This document shows, in pieces, positions 17,121 to 25,141 of a DNA stretch of 64,000 nt (position 1 is the first letter of the stretch; each line of letters opens with the position of its first letter). The notes under the pieces are model-generated. The model ran no database searches and was not told the DNA's origin. It was given only the letters and a program-made list of their open reading frames with translations. Source of the stretch: Sphingobacterium gobiense. Lineage in GTDB: Bacteria; Bacteroidota; Bacteroidia; Sphingobacteriales; Sphingobacteriaceae. Position numbers and translations under genes: made by a program. The DNA lies in contig NZ_PVBS01000001.1 of the NCBI RefSeq assembly GCF_002980575.1, positions 1,364,001 to 1,428,000 on the forward strand. Reading direction: 5' to 3'.

Positions 17121-17921
17121 TTAAAACACACCGATTTCTTTAAGAGCATTTCTTGTTATATCAATTCGGCATTTTTGAAAATCAGGTCTCTTATCTTCCT
17201 TATCTTTAGTAATCCGAGTTGAAAAAAAATAGACATTATCATTCTTCTCAACATAACCAACCCACCACCCAACATCTTGTTGATTTTGTGAACCCCAACC
17301 CGTTTTCGCCCGAAGAACATACTCGTCATTTTTCTCATTAATCATCACTCGCTTTAAGATTTCAATGTTTCTCTGAGAAAAGGGTGTCTTACCTTCATAT
17401 ACCTTCACTAAAAATTCTATCTGATTACGTGGCGATATGGCCAATGGCCCAAAATTCCAAAAATCTGCTTTATCATTAACATGTCGGTTGCCATAACCAC
17501 AGGCTTCAAGATAATGAAGATACTTTTCTCTACCTATCTTTTTAGCCAACTCCATAAACACCCAACCTGCAGAAACCTCAAATGCCTCTTTCACGGTCAT
17601 ATCTTTGTATGTGGATGGACGATGCATATATAAGTCTTCATTTATCTGTCCTATCCATTTTACAGTATCAAGTTCGTCAGATATAACTCCTGTTTCTAAC
17701 GCAATCAACAAATTGATAATCTTAAAAGTTGAAGCAGGAACTTTTTGTATTGACGATTCAGTACTATCACTCATGATCCAGTTTTGATTTTTATAATCAT
17801 AAATGGTAATGCTTCCCTCGAAACCACAGTCCGCAAAATATTGTTTTAAGTTAGTTTGACCAAATGCACTTGATACAAATAGAAATGTAAAGAAAAGGCC
17901 GTACATTGTTCTTATTACCAT
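17121..17921 (-). CDS. blaOXA: Class D (OXA-type) beta-lactamase
   Basis: 266 residues. A periplasmic serine enzyme that hydrolyses beta-lactams. Visible motifs are the active-site serine STFK, the second motif SAGWVF in the SxV position, YGN (in ACGYGNRHV), KTG (AKTGWGS) and the following WWVGYVE. The N-terminus is a signal peptide ending VSSAFGQ. The start at 17921 is preceded by GGAGG at a suitable distance, a rare Shine-Dalgarno in this DNA. A longer in-frame ATG at 17951 is less likely. Substrate range cannot be read from sequence. It lies beside an acetyltransferase cluster, as in acquired resistance regions, but no integron or transposon end is visible. Confidence 0.92.
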   Translation of the reverse strand: MVIRTMYGLFFTFLFVSSAFGQTNLKQYFADCGFEGSITIYDYKNQNWIMSDSTESSIQKVPASTFKIINLLIALETGVISDELDTVKWIGQINEDLYMHRPSTYKDMTVKEAFEVSAGWVFMELAKKIGREKYLHYLEACGYGNRHVNDKADFWNFGPLAISPRNQIEFLVKVYEGKTPFSQRNIEILKRVMINEKNDEYVLRAKTGWGSQNQQDVGWWVGYVEKNDNVYFFSTRITKDKEDKRPDFQKCRIDITRNALKEIGVF

Positions 17922-18027
17922 CCAAATATCCTCCGTTTTAAAATTTAGCAAGTGAATTTACTCAATATCTCTAATAAATTGTACGATATTATTAAATGAC
18001 ACACTGCATTCCGTAAATGCCCGATGC

Positions 18028-18177
18028 GAGAACAAGGCAGGCCAAAAGCGGTGGGGTCAAGATTACTTAAGAAAATGGCTTGATGAGAATACAGCCGTGA
18101 ATTTATCATTTGAGGAAATCTGGAATGTAAGAGAACAATGTATCTTTGACTTATCAACAAAAAAATATAATCGGTGA
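18028..18177 (+). pseudogene. C-terminal remnant of an unidentified gene upstream of the VOC-ASCH gene
   Basis: An open frame of 49 residues without its own start (RWGQDYLRKWLDENTAVN, then FEEIWNVREQCIFDL). The composition is protein-like. Its TGA overlaps the GTG start of the next gene (GTGA), as in a former operon. It is probably the tail of a gene whose 5' part was lost where the beta-lactamase segment joined. Family not recognised. Confidence 0.4.
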
Positions 18178-19310
18178 AAATTAGGGAGCTTAAATTATAT
18201 ACAAATAAAATAGCGGAACAAAAGCATTTTTTTGAAACCACATTAGGCTTTACTGTCTATCAAGAAGATAATGATACATTTTGGCTACAGTTAGGTTGGA
18301 CGAAGTTTTACTTTCAGCGTAGCATGGAGGACTATAAGTATCACTATTGTTTTCTGATTCCTGCAAATAAGTTGTTGGAGGCGATGCAATGGCTGTCACC
18401 CAAAGTGGATATCATAGCTGCAGAAGGAGAAGAAAAGGTGGTGTTTTTCGATACTTGGAACACCCATTCTTTTTATTTCTACGATGCTGCCGGAAATATT
18501 GCAGAATGTATTGTACGTCATGACTTACAAAACCATTCGAATAAGCAATTTAGCATTGAAGATTTTCTCTGTGTTAATGAGATTGGTATAGGCACGGATA
18601 ATATTTCAAAAACAAACCAGCAACTTGAAGATAGTTTAGGAACTATTTTTTGGAAAGGTGACAAGGAAAGGTTTGCCGCTAATGGTTCGCAGGAAGGATT
18701 ATTTTTGATGCCAAATTATCTTGTAAAAGAAACATGGTTCCCAACTAAAATTCTCATTAAACCAAATCCGCTTACGGGAATTATCGAAAATGAGGGTAAA
18801 TCCTATAATGTTCATTTTACAGATGGCAAAGTTAAAGTACACATGGAGGTTGATGTAATCGAGGCTTTTTGGAATAAATTTCAAGACCAAAATTCAGAAC
18901 ATACGCAGGTAGAAATTCCGCCGTCCTATTACTTTTGTGATAACCAAAAGGATGCAGACGAATGTGCCGAACTTGTACAAAAAGGTATTAAACAGGCTAC
19001 TACACACTCTTTATCTGGATTGCAAATCAACGAAGAAAAACTACCTGCGATCGGAGACTTAGCTATCGTGACCGGTTGGGATGGAACTCCCAAGGCAATT
19101 ATTAAAACCATTAAAGTGGAAATAGTTCAATTTAAAGATATTACGCCGGAATATGCTTTCATAGAAGGTGAAGGTGATAAAAGCTTAGGTTATTGGCAAG
19201 AAGTCCATTGGGCTTACTATACACGCGAATTGAGCGAGCTTAATTTGAAGCCAACTATCGACATGGAACTTGTCTGCGAATACTTTGAGACGATTTGGCC
19301 GAAAATTTAA
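18174..19310 (+). CDS. VOC (glyoxalase-like) - ASCH domain fusion protein
   Basis: 378 residues. The first ~230 form a VOC-superfamily protein with paired halves (KLYTNKIAEQKHFFETTLGF, FWLQLGWTKFYFQ, FYFYDAAGNIAECIV, then VNEIGIGTDNISKTNQQLED). The last ~130 resemble an ASCH domain (GIKQATTHSLSGLQ, LPAIGDLAIVTGWDGTPKAI, SLGYWQEVHWAYYTREL). VOC proteins are metalloenzymes or drug-binding proteins; ASCH domains relate to PUA and act on RNA or nucleosides. The fusion is unusual. The start is GTG at 18174, overlapping the preceding fragment's stop. The next gene begins 5 bp after its stop, so it heads a GNAT operon. Confidence 0.75.
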   Translation: MKIRELKLYTNKIAEQKHFFETTLGFTVYQEDNDTFWLQLGWTKFYFQRSMEDYKYHYCFLIPANKLLEAMQWLSPKVDIIAAEGEEKVVFFDTWNTHSFYFYDAAGNIAECIVRHDLQNHSNKQFSIEDFLCVNEIGIGTDNISKTNQQLEDSLGTIFWKGDKERFAANGSQEGLFLMPNYLVKETWFPTKILIKPNPLTGIIENEGKSYNVHFTDGKVKVHMEVDVIEAFWNKFQDQNSEHTQVEIPPSYYFCDNQKDADECAELVQKGIKQATTHSLSGLQINEEKLPAIGDLAIVTGWDGTPKAIIKTIKVEIVQFKDITPEYAFIEGEGDKSLGYWQEVHWAYYTRELSELNLKPTIDMELVCEYFETIWPKI

Positions 19311-19315
19311 AAAGC

Positions 19316-20119
19316 ATGGATATACACCCACTCACGCTCCAAGATTTGCCTTTAACTCGTCATCTCCAACCAGAAGGATGGGGTGACATTACCATTTACT
19401 TCATAGAATACTGTCTTCAATCTTTTTGTAGGCCTGTTAAAGTTGTTTTTGAAAAAAAAATCATCGGTGTTGGAGCTCTAATATTACACCAAGATTCAGC
19501 TTGGTTGGGTCATATCATCGTAGATGAATCGTACCGTGGTCGTGGGATCGGTTTCAAAATCGTAAAACATTTAATAGACTTGGCGGCCAAAAATGGGGCC
19601 ATGTCGATCAGTTTGATTGCGACAGATCTCGGTTCCCCAGTTTATAAGAAAGCTGGATTTAAAACTGTTGGTGCTTATCAATTTTTTAAGAGGGAACATG
19701 TATGGTCAGAAAGATCTTTATCGGATCAATTGTTATCAGCAACACCAGCACAATACGAGCAAATTCTTGAATTAGATCAACAAATTAATGGTGAAGTCCG
19801 AAGAAAGCTGATCGACGGTCATCTTAACCGGGCGATAATTTTTAAAGAGGGAGAACGAGTTGAAGGATATTATTTTCCACAACTCGGACAAGGACCGATT
19901 TATGCAATAACCGAACGTGCGGGCCTAGCATTGATGGAACTCAAATATAGCACGACAGATACAGCTGTTATACCTAAGGATAACACCATTGGGAATGCTT
20001 TTCTGAAAGATAATGGGTTTTTGCCACAAGATTTTACAGCTATACGAATGGTTTATGGGGCAGAAATCCAATGGTTTCCGAAGCAAATCTATAGTCGAAT
20101 CGGAGGAAACTATGGATAG
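19316..20119 (+). CDS. GNAT family N-acetyltransferase
   Basis: 267 residues from the ATG at 19316. The GNAT core near residues 50-125 includes the acetyl-CoA loop in HIIVDESYRGRGIGFKIVKH and the following KNGAMSISLIATD...GSPVYKKAGF, typical of a family N-acetyltransferase. The C-terminal half is a second, weaker GNAT-like part. The substrate is unknown. It starts 5 bp after the VOC-ASCH stop and overlaps the next gene by 8 bp, so the group is one operon. Confidence 0.85.
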   Translation: MDIHPLTLQDLPLTRHLQPEGWGDITIYFIEYCLQSFCRPVKVVFEKKIIGVGALILHQDSAWLGHIIVDESYRGRGIGFKIVKHLIDLAAKNGAMSISLIATDLGSPVYKKAGFKTVGAYQFFKREHVWSERSLSDQLLSATPAQYEQILELDQQINGEVRRKLIDGHLNRAIIFKEGERVEGYYFPQLGQGPIYAITERAGLALMELKYSTTDTAVIPKDNTIGNAFLKDNGFLPQDFTAIRMVYGAEIQWFPKQIYSRIGGNYG

Positions 20120-20606
20120 AATAGACTTGCAATTTCAAACTGTCGAGTTACTGTCACCCGATGTGAAACGGCAAATTATGGAACTTTGGAATCTTGAGTA
20201 TCCAGCTAAATTGGTTCATGCTGATCTAACAGCATTCGAAAAATATCTCCATGCATTGGAAAAACCAACACATATTCTTGTCAGGTTGAATGATAGAATA
20301 GTTGGTTGGGCGACAAAATTTTACAGAGATCAAAGTAGATGGTTTGCTATAATACTGTCCAATTCTATTCATGGACAGCATATTGGTTCAATACTGATGA
20401 AGCAAATTAAAGCCAATGAATCCTTGCTGTATGGCTGGGTTATTGACCATGACAAGGATATTAAAGCTAACGGTAAGCAATACATATCGCCCTTGAATTT
20501 TTATCTAAAACAGGGCTTTACAGTCATTGAAGATGAACGTTTGGAGCTTGCAACGTTATCCGCCGTCAAAATAGTTTGGTTTGAACAGGAATATAATATA
20601 GAATAG
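20112..20606 (+). CDS. GNAT-like acetyltransferase
   Basis: 164 residues from the ATG at 20112, preceded by GGAGG, with an 8-bp overlap with the previous gene. The GNAT-like core shows VGWATKFYRDQSRWFAIILS and NSIHGQHIGSILMKQIKAN in the acetyl-CoA-binding position, then PLNFYLKQGFTVIED, the usual C-terminal strand-turn. The Q/R-x-x-G-x-G/A loop is modified to GQHIGS. Substrate unknown. Confidence 0.75.
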   Translation: MDRIDLQFQTVELLSPDVKRQIMELWNLEYPAKLVHADLTAFEKYLHALEKPTHILVRLNDRIVGWATKFYRDQSRWFAIILSNSIHGQHIGSILMKQIKANESLLYGWVIDHDKDIKANGKQYISPLNFYLKQGFTVIEDERLELATLSAVKIVWFEQEYNIE

Positions 20607-20614
20607 CAATACGT

Positions 20615-21139
20615 ATGAAAATATATGCAGAAACAGAGCGCTTGATTTTAAGGGAAATACTTCCGACGGATGTTGATGCCATGTTTGAACTGGATTCCGA
20701 CCCAGATGTACATAGATATTTAGGCAACAACCCTGTGGACGATAAAGATCAAATTTACCGCGCTATAGAATTCATTAGGAATCAATATGTTAAATTTGGA
20801 ATCGGTAGATGGGCGATTGTCGACAAACAGACGAATCAATTTATCGGATGGTCAGGTCTTAAATATGTTACTGATGAGACAAATGGGCATACAAACTATT
20901 ATGATCTTGGGTATAGATTGATCAAGCGATATTGGGGAAACGGTATCGCTACTGAAGCAGCTTTAGCTTCTATTGAATACGGTTTTAAGATACTTGGGTT
21001 AAACGAAATCTATGCTATTGCAGACCAAGAAAACGATGGGTCAAATAGAATTTTGAGAAAGGTTGGATTTACCTTCATTGAAGCTTTTGAATTGGATGGT
21101 ATACGGCTTAATTGGTATAGAATACAGAAACAGCTATGA
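20615..21139 (+). CDS. RimJ/RimL-type GNAT acetyltransferase
   Basis: 174 residues. The start TERLILREILPTDVDAMFEL and the acetyl-CoA site RYWGNGIATEAALASIEYGF, followed by IYAIADQENDGSNRILRKVGF, are standard for RimJ/RimL-like ribosomal-protein or small-molecule N-acetyltransferases. Last gene of the VOC-ASCH/GNAT operon, 8 bp after its neighbour. Confidence 0.9.
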   Translation: MKIYAETERLILREILPTDVDAMFELDSDPDVHRYLGNNPVDDKDQIYRAIEFIRNQYVKFGIGRWAIVDKQTNQFIGWSGLKYVTDETNGHTNYYDLGYRLIKRYWGNGIATEAALASIEYGFKILGLNEIYAIADQENDGSNRILRKVGFTFIEAFELDGIRLNWYRIQKQL

Positions 21140-21256
21140 ATGTCTATAACGGAGGTCACCGGGCCAGCTATTCTAGTAGAAAAATTGCCCAACTGTCAGA
21201 TTAAGTCTTAACTTTTACAGCTCAACCAAAATACTATATAAGGAAATATCTTAATT

Positions 21257-22690
21257 CTATGTGTAGGGGATGATATATGTCAATCGAGGCGACAGTTTAT
21301 TCTCTTCTAGGTCTAAAATAACCACACCGAAATCACATAGCTTAGCATAACTCTCCCCTTCTTTATTCATCAAATCTAAAGCCATTTTAGAAAAGTCCCG
21401 ATCGCTCTCCCATTTAAATAAAGTAAAAATACGTTGTAGCAGAGACTCCACTTCAGTATAAAAATAAAACTCTGAATAGTTATGAGATCTTCTAAAAAAA
21501 GCCAAAGTAAATCTTTTGTTTTCAACATCTTGCAAAACACTTACATCTGTAAAAAAATCAAAATGTAATCGAGGTAATGTGCCTGAAAAGGCTTGGCCAT
21601 CTCCTATCTGATGTTCTGAAAAATCAAATCTATTTTCACAATTTCGGACTAGGTCCAAAATCACTCCCAATATATTTTCAGAATCAGTCTCTAATGAGCA
21701 TCTTGACTCCAATGAATCTATCATCTCATAAGGTGATATTACTTTTGTACGTATGTTAAATTTATGGTATAGAACATTTGTTTTGGTTAAAAGATTTTTA
21801 TCAGCAACTACGAAATAATCACAATGAGCCGCATAAAAAGAATGTTGAGCATCTGTATAAATATTCATGGCAGTATCTGATGGTTTTGGGAGTTTATCAG
21901 CTTTATATCCCAATAAATCTAATATGTTATAACATGCGGTAAAATATACCAAGCGGTCAGGTTTTTCATTCCTAAGCTCAAACACATAATCGACAAATGC
22001 TAAAAAATCTTTATTAAATCCTGATTCTTTTAAAAAGGCATCCACATTTGCCATAACTTCGGATACATCCCAATTACCAGAATTTTTATCAAGAACAAAA
22101 CCCTGTTCTGAGATAGAGTTACGAAGATTTTTATAGTACAATCTATCTGTTATCAAAGATAGCAACATATTTCCGCTTTGTTTCATTAAATCCCAATGGT
22201 TCGAATTAACAGTTAAGTCAGGAAACATGGTATTAACAATTTTCTTGTTATCCTCCGTTATGTCTAAACCAGATGGAATGGTTGCGAGAATCTTTTTTAA
22301 ACTAGAAAATATCGACTTAAAAGAAATTAAACCACTTTCTTCCAGACCCTTATCTAGATCATTAAACAATTTATTGATATCGAACATTGGAGTTATATCT
22401 AGATCTCTATCGTAAGATTCAAAATAGTCTTTTGGGGTACAAAATTTGGGTTGGACAAAATTATCTTCCCAATGGAGTAAATGTTTGTTAGATAACCATT
22501 CTAAATTTTTCAAATCGGTCTGAAAATACACATTGTTCATAGAATAGCTTTTCATTAAATCTGAAAAATGTGCCGCACTATAAGGAAAAAGAAACCTGTG
22601 CTTATTTTCTTCTATAAATGCTTTTAATCTTGAAAACTCAGGTTGCTTCAAATAGCTTATAATACTCCAGTCTAAATAAATTCTGATCAT
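21257..22690 (-). CDS. Large protein with N-terminal PIN-like domain
   Basis: 477 residues, no signal or membrane segment. The first strand IRIYLDWSIISYLKQPEF has the acidic residue expected of a PIN-type RNase. A later acidic region near residue 280 (TDAQHSFYAAHCDYFVVADK) fits the second part of a PIN active site split by a long helical insert. The assignment is by motif reading only. It is the third gene of an operon behind a YhcG/DUF1016 nuclease and a DUF4238 protein (gaps 15 and 40 bp), a setting often seen with anti-phage functions. Confidence 0.6.
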   Translation of the reverse strand: MIRIYLDWSIISYLKQPEFSRLKAFIEENKHRFLFPYSAAHFSDLMKSYSMNNVYFQTDLKNLEWLSNKHLLHWEDNFVQPKFCTPKDYFESYDRDLDITPMFDINKLFNDLDKGLEESGLISFKSIFSSLKKILATIPSGLDITEDNKKIVNTMFPDLTVNSNHWDLMKQSGNMLLSLITDRLYYKNLRNSISEQGFVLDKNSGNWDVSEVMANVDAFLKESGFNKDFLAFVDYVFELRNEKPDRLVYFTACYNILDLLGYKADKLPKPSDTAMNIYTDAQHSFYAAHCDYFVVADKNLLTKTNVLYHKFNIRTKVISPYEMIDSLESRCSLETDSENILGVILDLVRNCENRFDFSEHQIGDGQAFSGTLPRLHFDFFTDVSVLQDVENKRFTLAFFRRSHNYSEFYFYTEVESLLQRIFTLFKWESDRDFSKMALDLMNKEGESYAKLCDFGVVILDLEENKLSPRLTYIIPYT

Positions 22691-22730
22691 AAATAACTTT
22701 CTAGATTACTAAATATAAATTTAGTTTTAT

Positions 22731-23642
22731 TTACGACAAGATTGTTACCAAAGCCTCCTTGCTCTTAGAAAAAATAAAATCAGGTTCCATATTAATTAAT
22801 AATCTATTAAGATTCATTAATTCTTCCTTAGATAAAACTTCATGCTCCATCAACAAATTTTCCTCTGAAGTTGAAACTAACAGTGCTACTCTTGGATTTA
22901 TCGGATAATAAAACTCTAACAATTCTGTAGCTTGGGTTGGGTTATTGAAATCTGTTTTTGTATTAATGATTGGTTGGTCTGTGGTAATAAAATCAATGTT
23001 GGTGGCATTCTTTAAAAGAGTTACCCTCAATTTATGTACTAAAGCCAAATTAGACGCTAATGTAATTGCAAATGTAACCGCGATGAATTTTAATGAACTT
23101 TCGGGCAGATGGTTTGCCAGACTCAATCCATTCATGGCCTTAGAATGCATTTGGTTTGTTCTGGTATATTGAATGCATAAATAAATTAAGGCTTTTACTT
23201 TCTCCTCCAAAGTATTAAAAAATGACAAGTCAGACAAATCATTTACAATTAGCAGTTTTTCACCGAACTTTTCAAATATTGAATGTAAATCCTCTAACGT
23301 ATTTTTCTTTACAACATTTAACCTTTCTTCCTTATCGTAAATGCTTAATTTATCCAATGCTCTTTTAGCTCTCGAATAGATGAAAAATCTTTTTAATAAA
23401 GCTAGATTCGTATCTCTCGAATAATCATTACTCCACTCATTGATTAAATATGCTAATATAGACTCTTCATTTTCTGAAAATGCATCCACTTCATAGAAAA
23501 AACGTTGTTGAGCAATATTCTCTAAATTTGTTACCTTAACCTCGTTTGAGTTCTTATGAAGAAAATAAATCTGTTTTTCGTTATATGACCAGTTTTTTAA
23601 ATATTGCTTCCAAACATAATGTTGCTTTTTCTTGACTTCCAT
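22731..23642 (-). CDS. DUF4238 family protein
   Basis: 303 residues. The N-terminus VKKKQHYVWKQYLKNWS matches the opening KQHYVPxxYLxxF/W signature of DUF4238, and a later FITTDQPIINT segment is also typical. The function of the family is not established. It is the middle gene of the YhcG - DUF4238 - PIN-like operon. Confidence 0.75.
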   Translation of the reverse strand: MEVKKKQHYVWKQYLKNWSYNEKQIYFLHKNSNEVKVTNLENIAQQRFFYEVDAFSENEESILAYLINEWSNDYSRDTNLALLKRFFIYSRAKRALDKLSIYDKEERLNVVKKNTLEDLHSIFEKFGEKLLIVNDLSDLSFFNTLEEKVKALIYLCIQYTRTNQMHSKAMNGLSLANHLPESSLKFIAVTFAITLASNLALVHKLRVTLLKNATNIDFITTDQPIINTKTDFNNPTQATELLEFYYPINPRVALLVSTSEENLLMEHEVLSKEELMNLNRLLINMEPDFIFSKSKEALVTILS

Positions 23643-23657
23643 ACAAACTCCCTTCTC

Positions 23658-24659
23658 CTATTTTTCCTCGAAACTTTCTAGTTCTTTATTTACTTCCTCT
23701 AAAAGTTGCTGTTCTGTTGGCAAGTATAATTTGTATTGGCTTGCAATAATCTGTTTTTGATTTTCGGGCAGTGTGAATTTTACTACTGCGTCATTTTTAT
23801 CAGCACAGAGCAAAATGCCAATGGTTGGTGTTTCGTGTGGCAGTTTTTCCATTCGGTCATAATAATTAACATACATTTGCAGCTGACCAATATCCTGGTG
23901 CGTTAGTTTATGCGTTTTGATCTCAATAATCACAAAACACTGGAGCAAGCGATTATAAAATACTAAATCCGCAAAAAATTCATCACCTTCGATATGGATT
24001 CTTTTCTGTCGTGCCACAAAGGAAAAACCATTTCCTAACTCCAATAAGAATTCTTGAAGGTGCGTTATTATAGCATTCTCCAAATCCTTTTCATAGTATG
24101 AAGTTTCTCTTTTTAATCCTAAAAACTCCAAATACATCGGGTCTTTGATAATCTCTTTAGCATCAGAGGGGAACTTCTCATTTTTAGCTACTGACAGAAC
24201 ATTTTCTTTATCATTGCTTACTAACAGGCGCTCGTATAGGTTACTGTAAATCTGCCTTTCTAATTGCCTCGATGTCCAATTATTTTTTATTGTTTCGGCT
24301 ATATAGAAATCTCTTTGTTCTTCATTATCAACACTTAGTAGTAACTTGTACTGTGTCCAACTTAATTGCGTCCGCAGTGCGGACGCAATTGGAAATACAC
24401 GATAAAACTGTCTGTATCGTTCTAATTGACGGGGAGAAAAACCACTACCAAATTCCGGTTGTAGTTGTTCGGAAAGTAATTTAATAAGGTAAGTTCCGTA
24501 ATCGGCCCTCTCTTTCCCCTCTTGTTCTTCTTCAAAAATACGCTTCCCAATATGCCAATACATTAACGTTCGTTGATGGTCAACAGCACGGATAGCCTTT
24601 TCTTTTGATTGGACTATGATATTCTTGATATCCGTAATAATAGATTGATTTATAATCAT
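23658..24659 (-). CDS. YhcG/DUF1016 family PD-(D/E)XK nuclease-like protein
   Basis: 333 residues. The N-terminal DUF1016 helical domain shows YWHIGKRIFEEEQEG and GFSPRQLERYRQFYR, then ALRTQLSWTQYKLLLSV. The C-terminal nuclease domain has the catalytic-type series ADLVFYNRLLQCFVIIEIK (D, then E-x-K), then YDRMEKLPHETPTIGILLC. Family proteins occur in defence islands and near restriction systems. It is first in a three-gene minus-strand operon. Its conserved middle part contains a 27-nt perfect palindrome (24364-24390). Confidence 0.9.
   Translation of the reverse strand: MIINQSIITDIKNIIVQSKEKAIRAVDHQRTLMYWHIGKRIFEEEQEGKERADYGTYLIKLLSEQLQPEFGSGFSPRQLERYRQFYRVFPIASALRTQLSWTQYKLLLSVDNEEQRDFYIAETIKNNWTSRQLERQIYSNLYERLLVSNDKENVLSVAKNEKFPSDAKEIIKDPMYLEFLGLKRETSYYEKDLENAIITHLQEFLLELGNGFSFVARQKRIHIEGDEFFADLVFYNRLLQCFVIIEIKTHKLTHQDIGQLQMYVNYYDRMEKLPHETPTIGILLCADKNDAVVKFTLPENQKQIIASQYKLYLPTEQQLLEEVNKELESFEEK
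24364..24390. repeat. 27-nt perfect palindrome inside the YhcG coding sequence
   Basis: AATTGCGTCCGCA (24364-24376), one central base, then TGCGGACGCAATT (24378-24390). It encodes the I-A-S-A-L-R-T-Q-L stretch of the conserved DUF1016 core without breaking the frame. GC content is well above the surrounding gene. Confidence 0.8.
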
Positions 24660-24843
24660 GTTAATCGGCTTTACTTTACAAATCTATTTTTATAATCCCT
24701 TCAAAGTTATAAAAACGAAATCATTAAAACTAATTTTTTTAGCAAAAATATATTATGGTTATCCTCTTGCTTATATATGGATTCGATAGTGCCGTGAAAA
24801 TGCCGACCAGGGATACTGTTCCTGGATTGGCAAATGATAAAAC

Positions 24844-25056
24844 CTATACCCGATATAGATCCACCGAAATGATTTCATCGATGCTCAAGCCGTAGTACTT
24901 CGCTATCTTGACCAGCAGCGCTATCGGTGGCTCGGCCATGCCGTACTCGTATTTTGAGTAGCGGGTACGGGTGATACCGAGCTCATCGGCAAGCTGTTGC
25001 TGTGACCGCCCCCACTTCGCCCGCAGATACCTCATATTGTCAGCCAGATACAACAT
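24844..25056 (-). CDS. Small XRE-type HTH regulator of the polymerase cassette
   Basis: 70 residues from the ATG at 25056; longer in-frame starts run through the divergent promoter and are rejected. The helix-turn-helix is clear: GRSQQQLADELGITRTRYSKYEYGMAEPP. The start codon touches a perfect TTGTTC/GAACAA dyad, so it probably represses itself and the divergent dinB-dnaE genes. It is a common companion of this cassette in Bacteroidota. Confidence 0.88.
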   Translation of the reverse strand: MLYLADNMRYLRAKWGRSQQQLADELGITRTRYSKYEYGMAEPPIALLVKIAKYYGLSIDEIISVDLYRV

Positions 25057-25113
25057 TGTTCTAATTTTGAACAACAAACATACTAATATTTTTAGTATTT
25101 TAGTGTAGCTTTG
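25056..25113. promoter_or_regulatory. Divergent control region with two dyads and a dinB promoter
   Basis: Dyad 1: TTGTTC (25056-25061), 7 bp, GAACAA (25069-25074). Dyad 2: TACTAA (25081-25086), 5 bp, TTAGTA (25092-25097). A TAGCTTTG at 25106-25113 is an exact TAnnTTTG -7 element for dinB. Dyad 1 overlaps the HTH gene's start codon; dyad 2 overlaps the -33 side of the dinB promoter. This suits repression of both directions by the HTH protein. Confidence 0.65.
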
Positions 25114-25141
25114 TATGAAATTTAATAGGGAGCGATATGAA

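Noticed and set aside
17121..21139. Integron gene-cassette array
   Set aside because: No attC-like sites, no integrase, and the genes lie on both strands with a plain operon structure.
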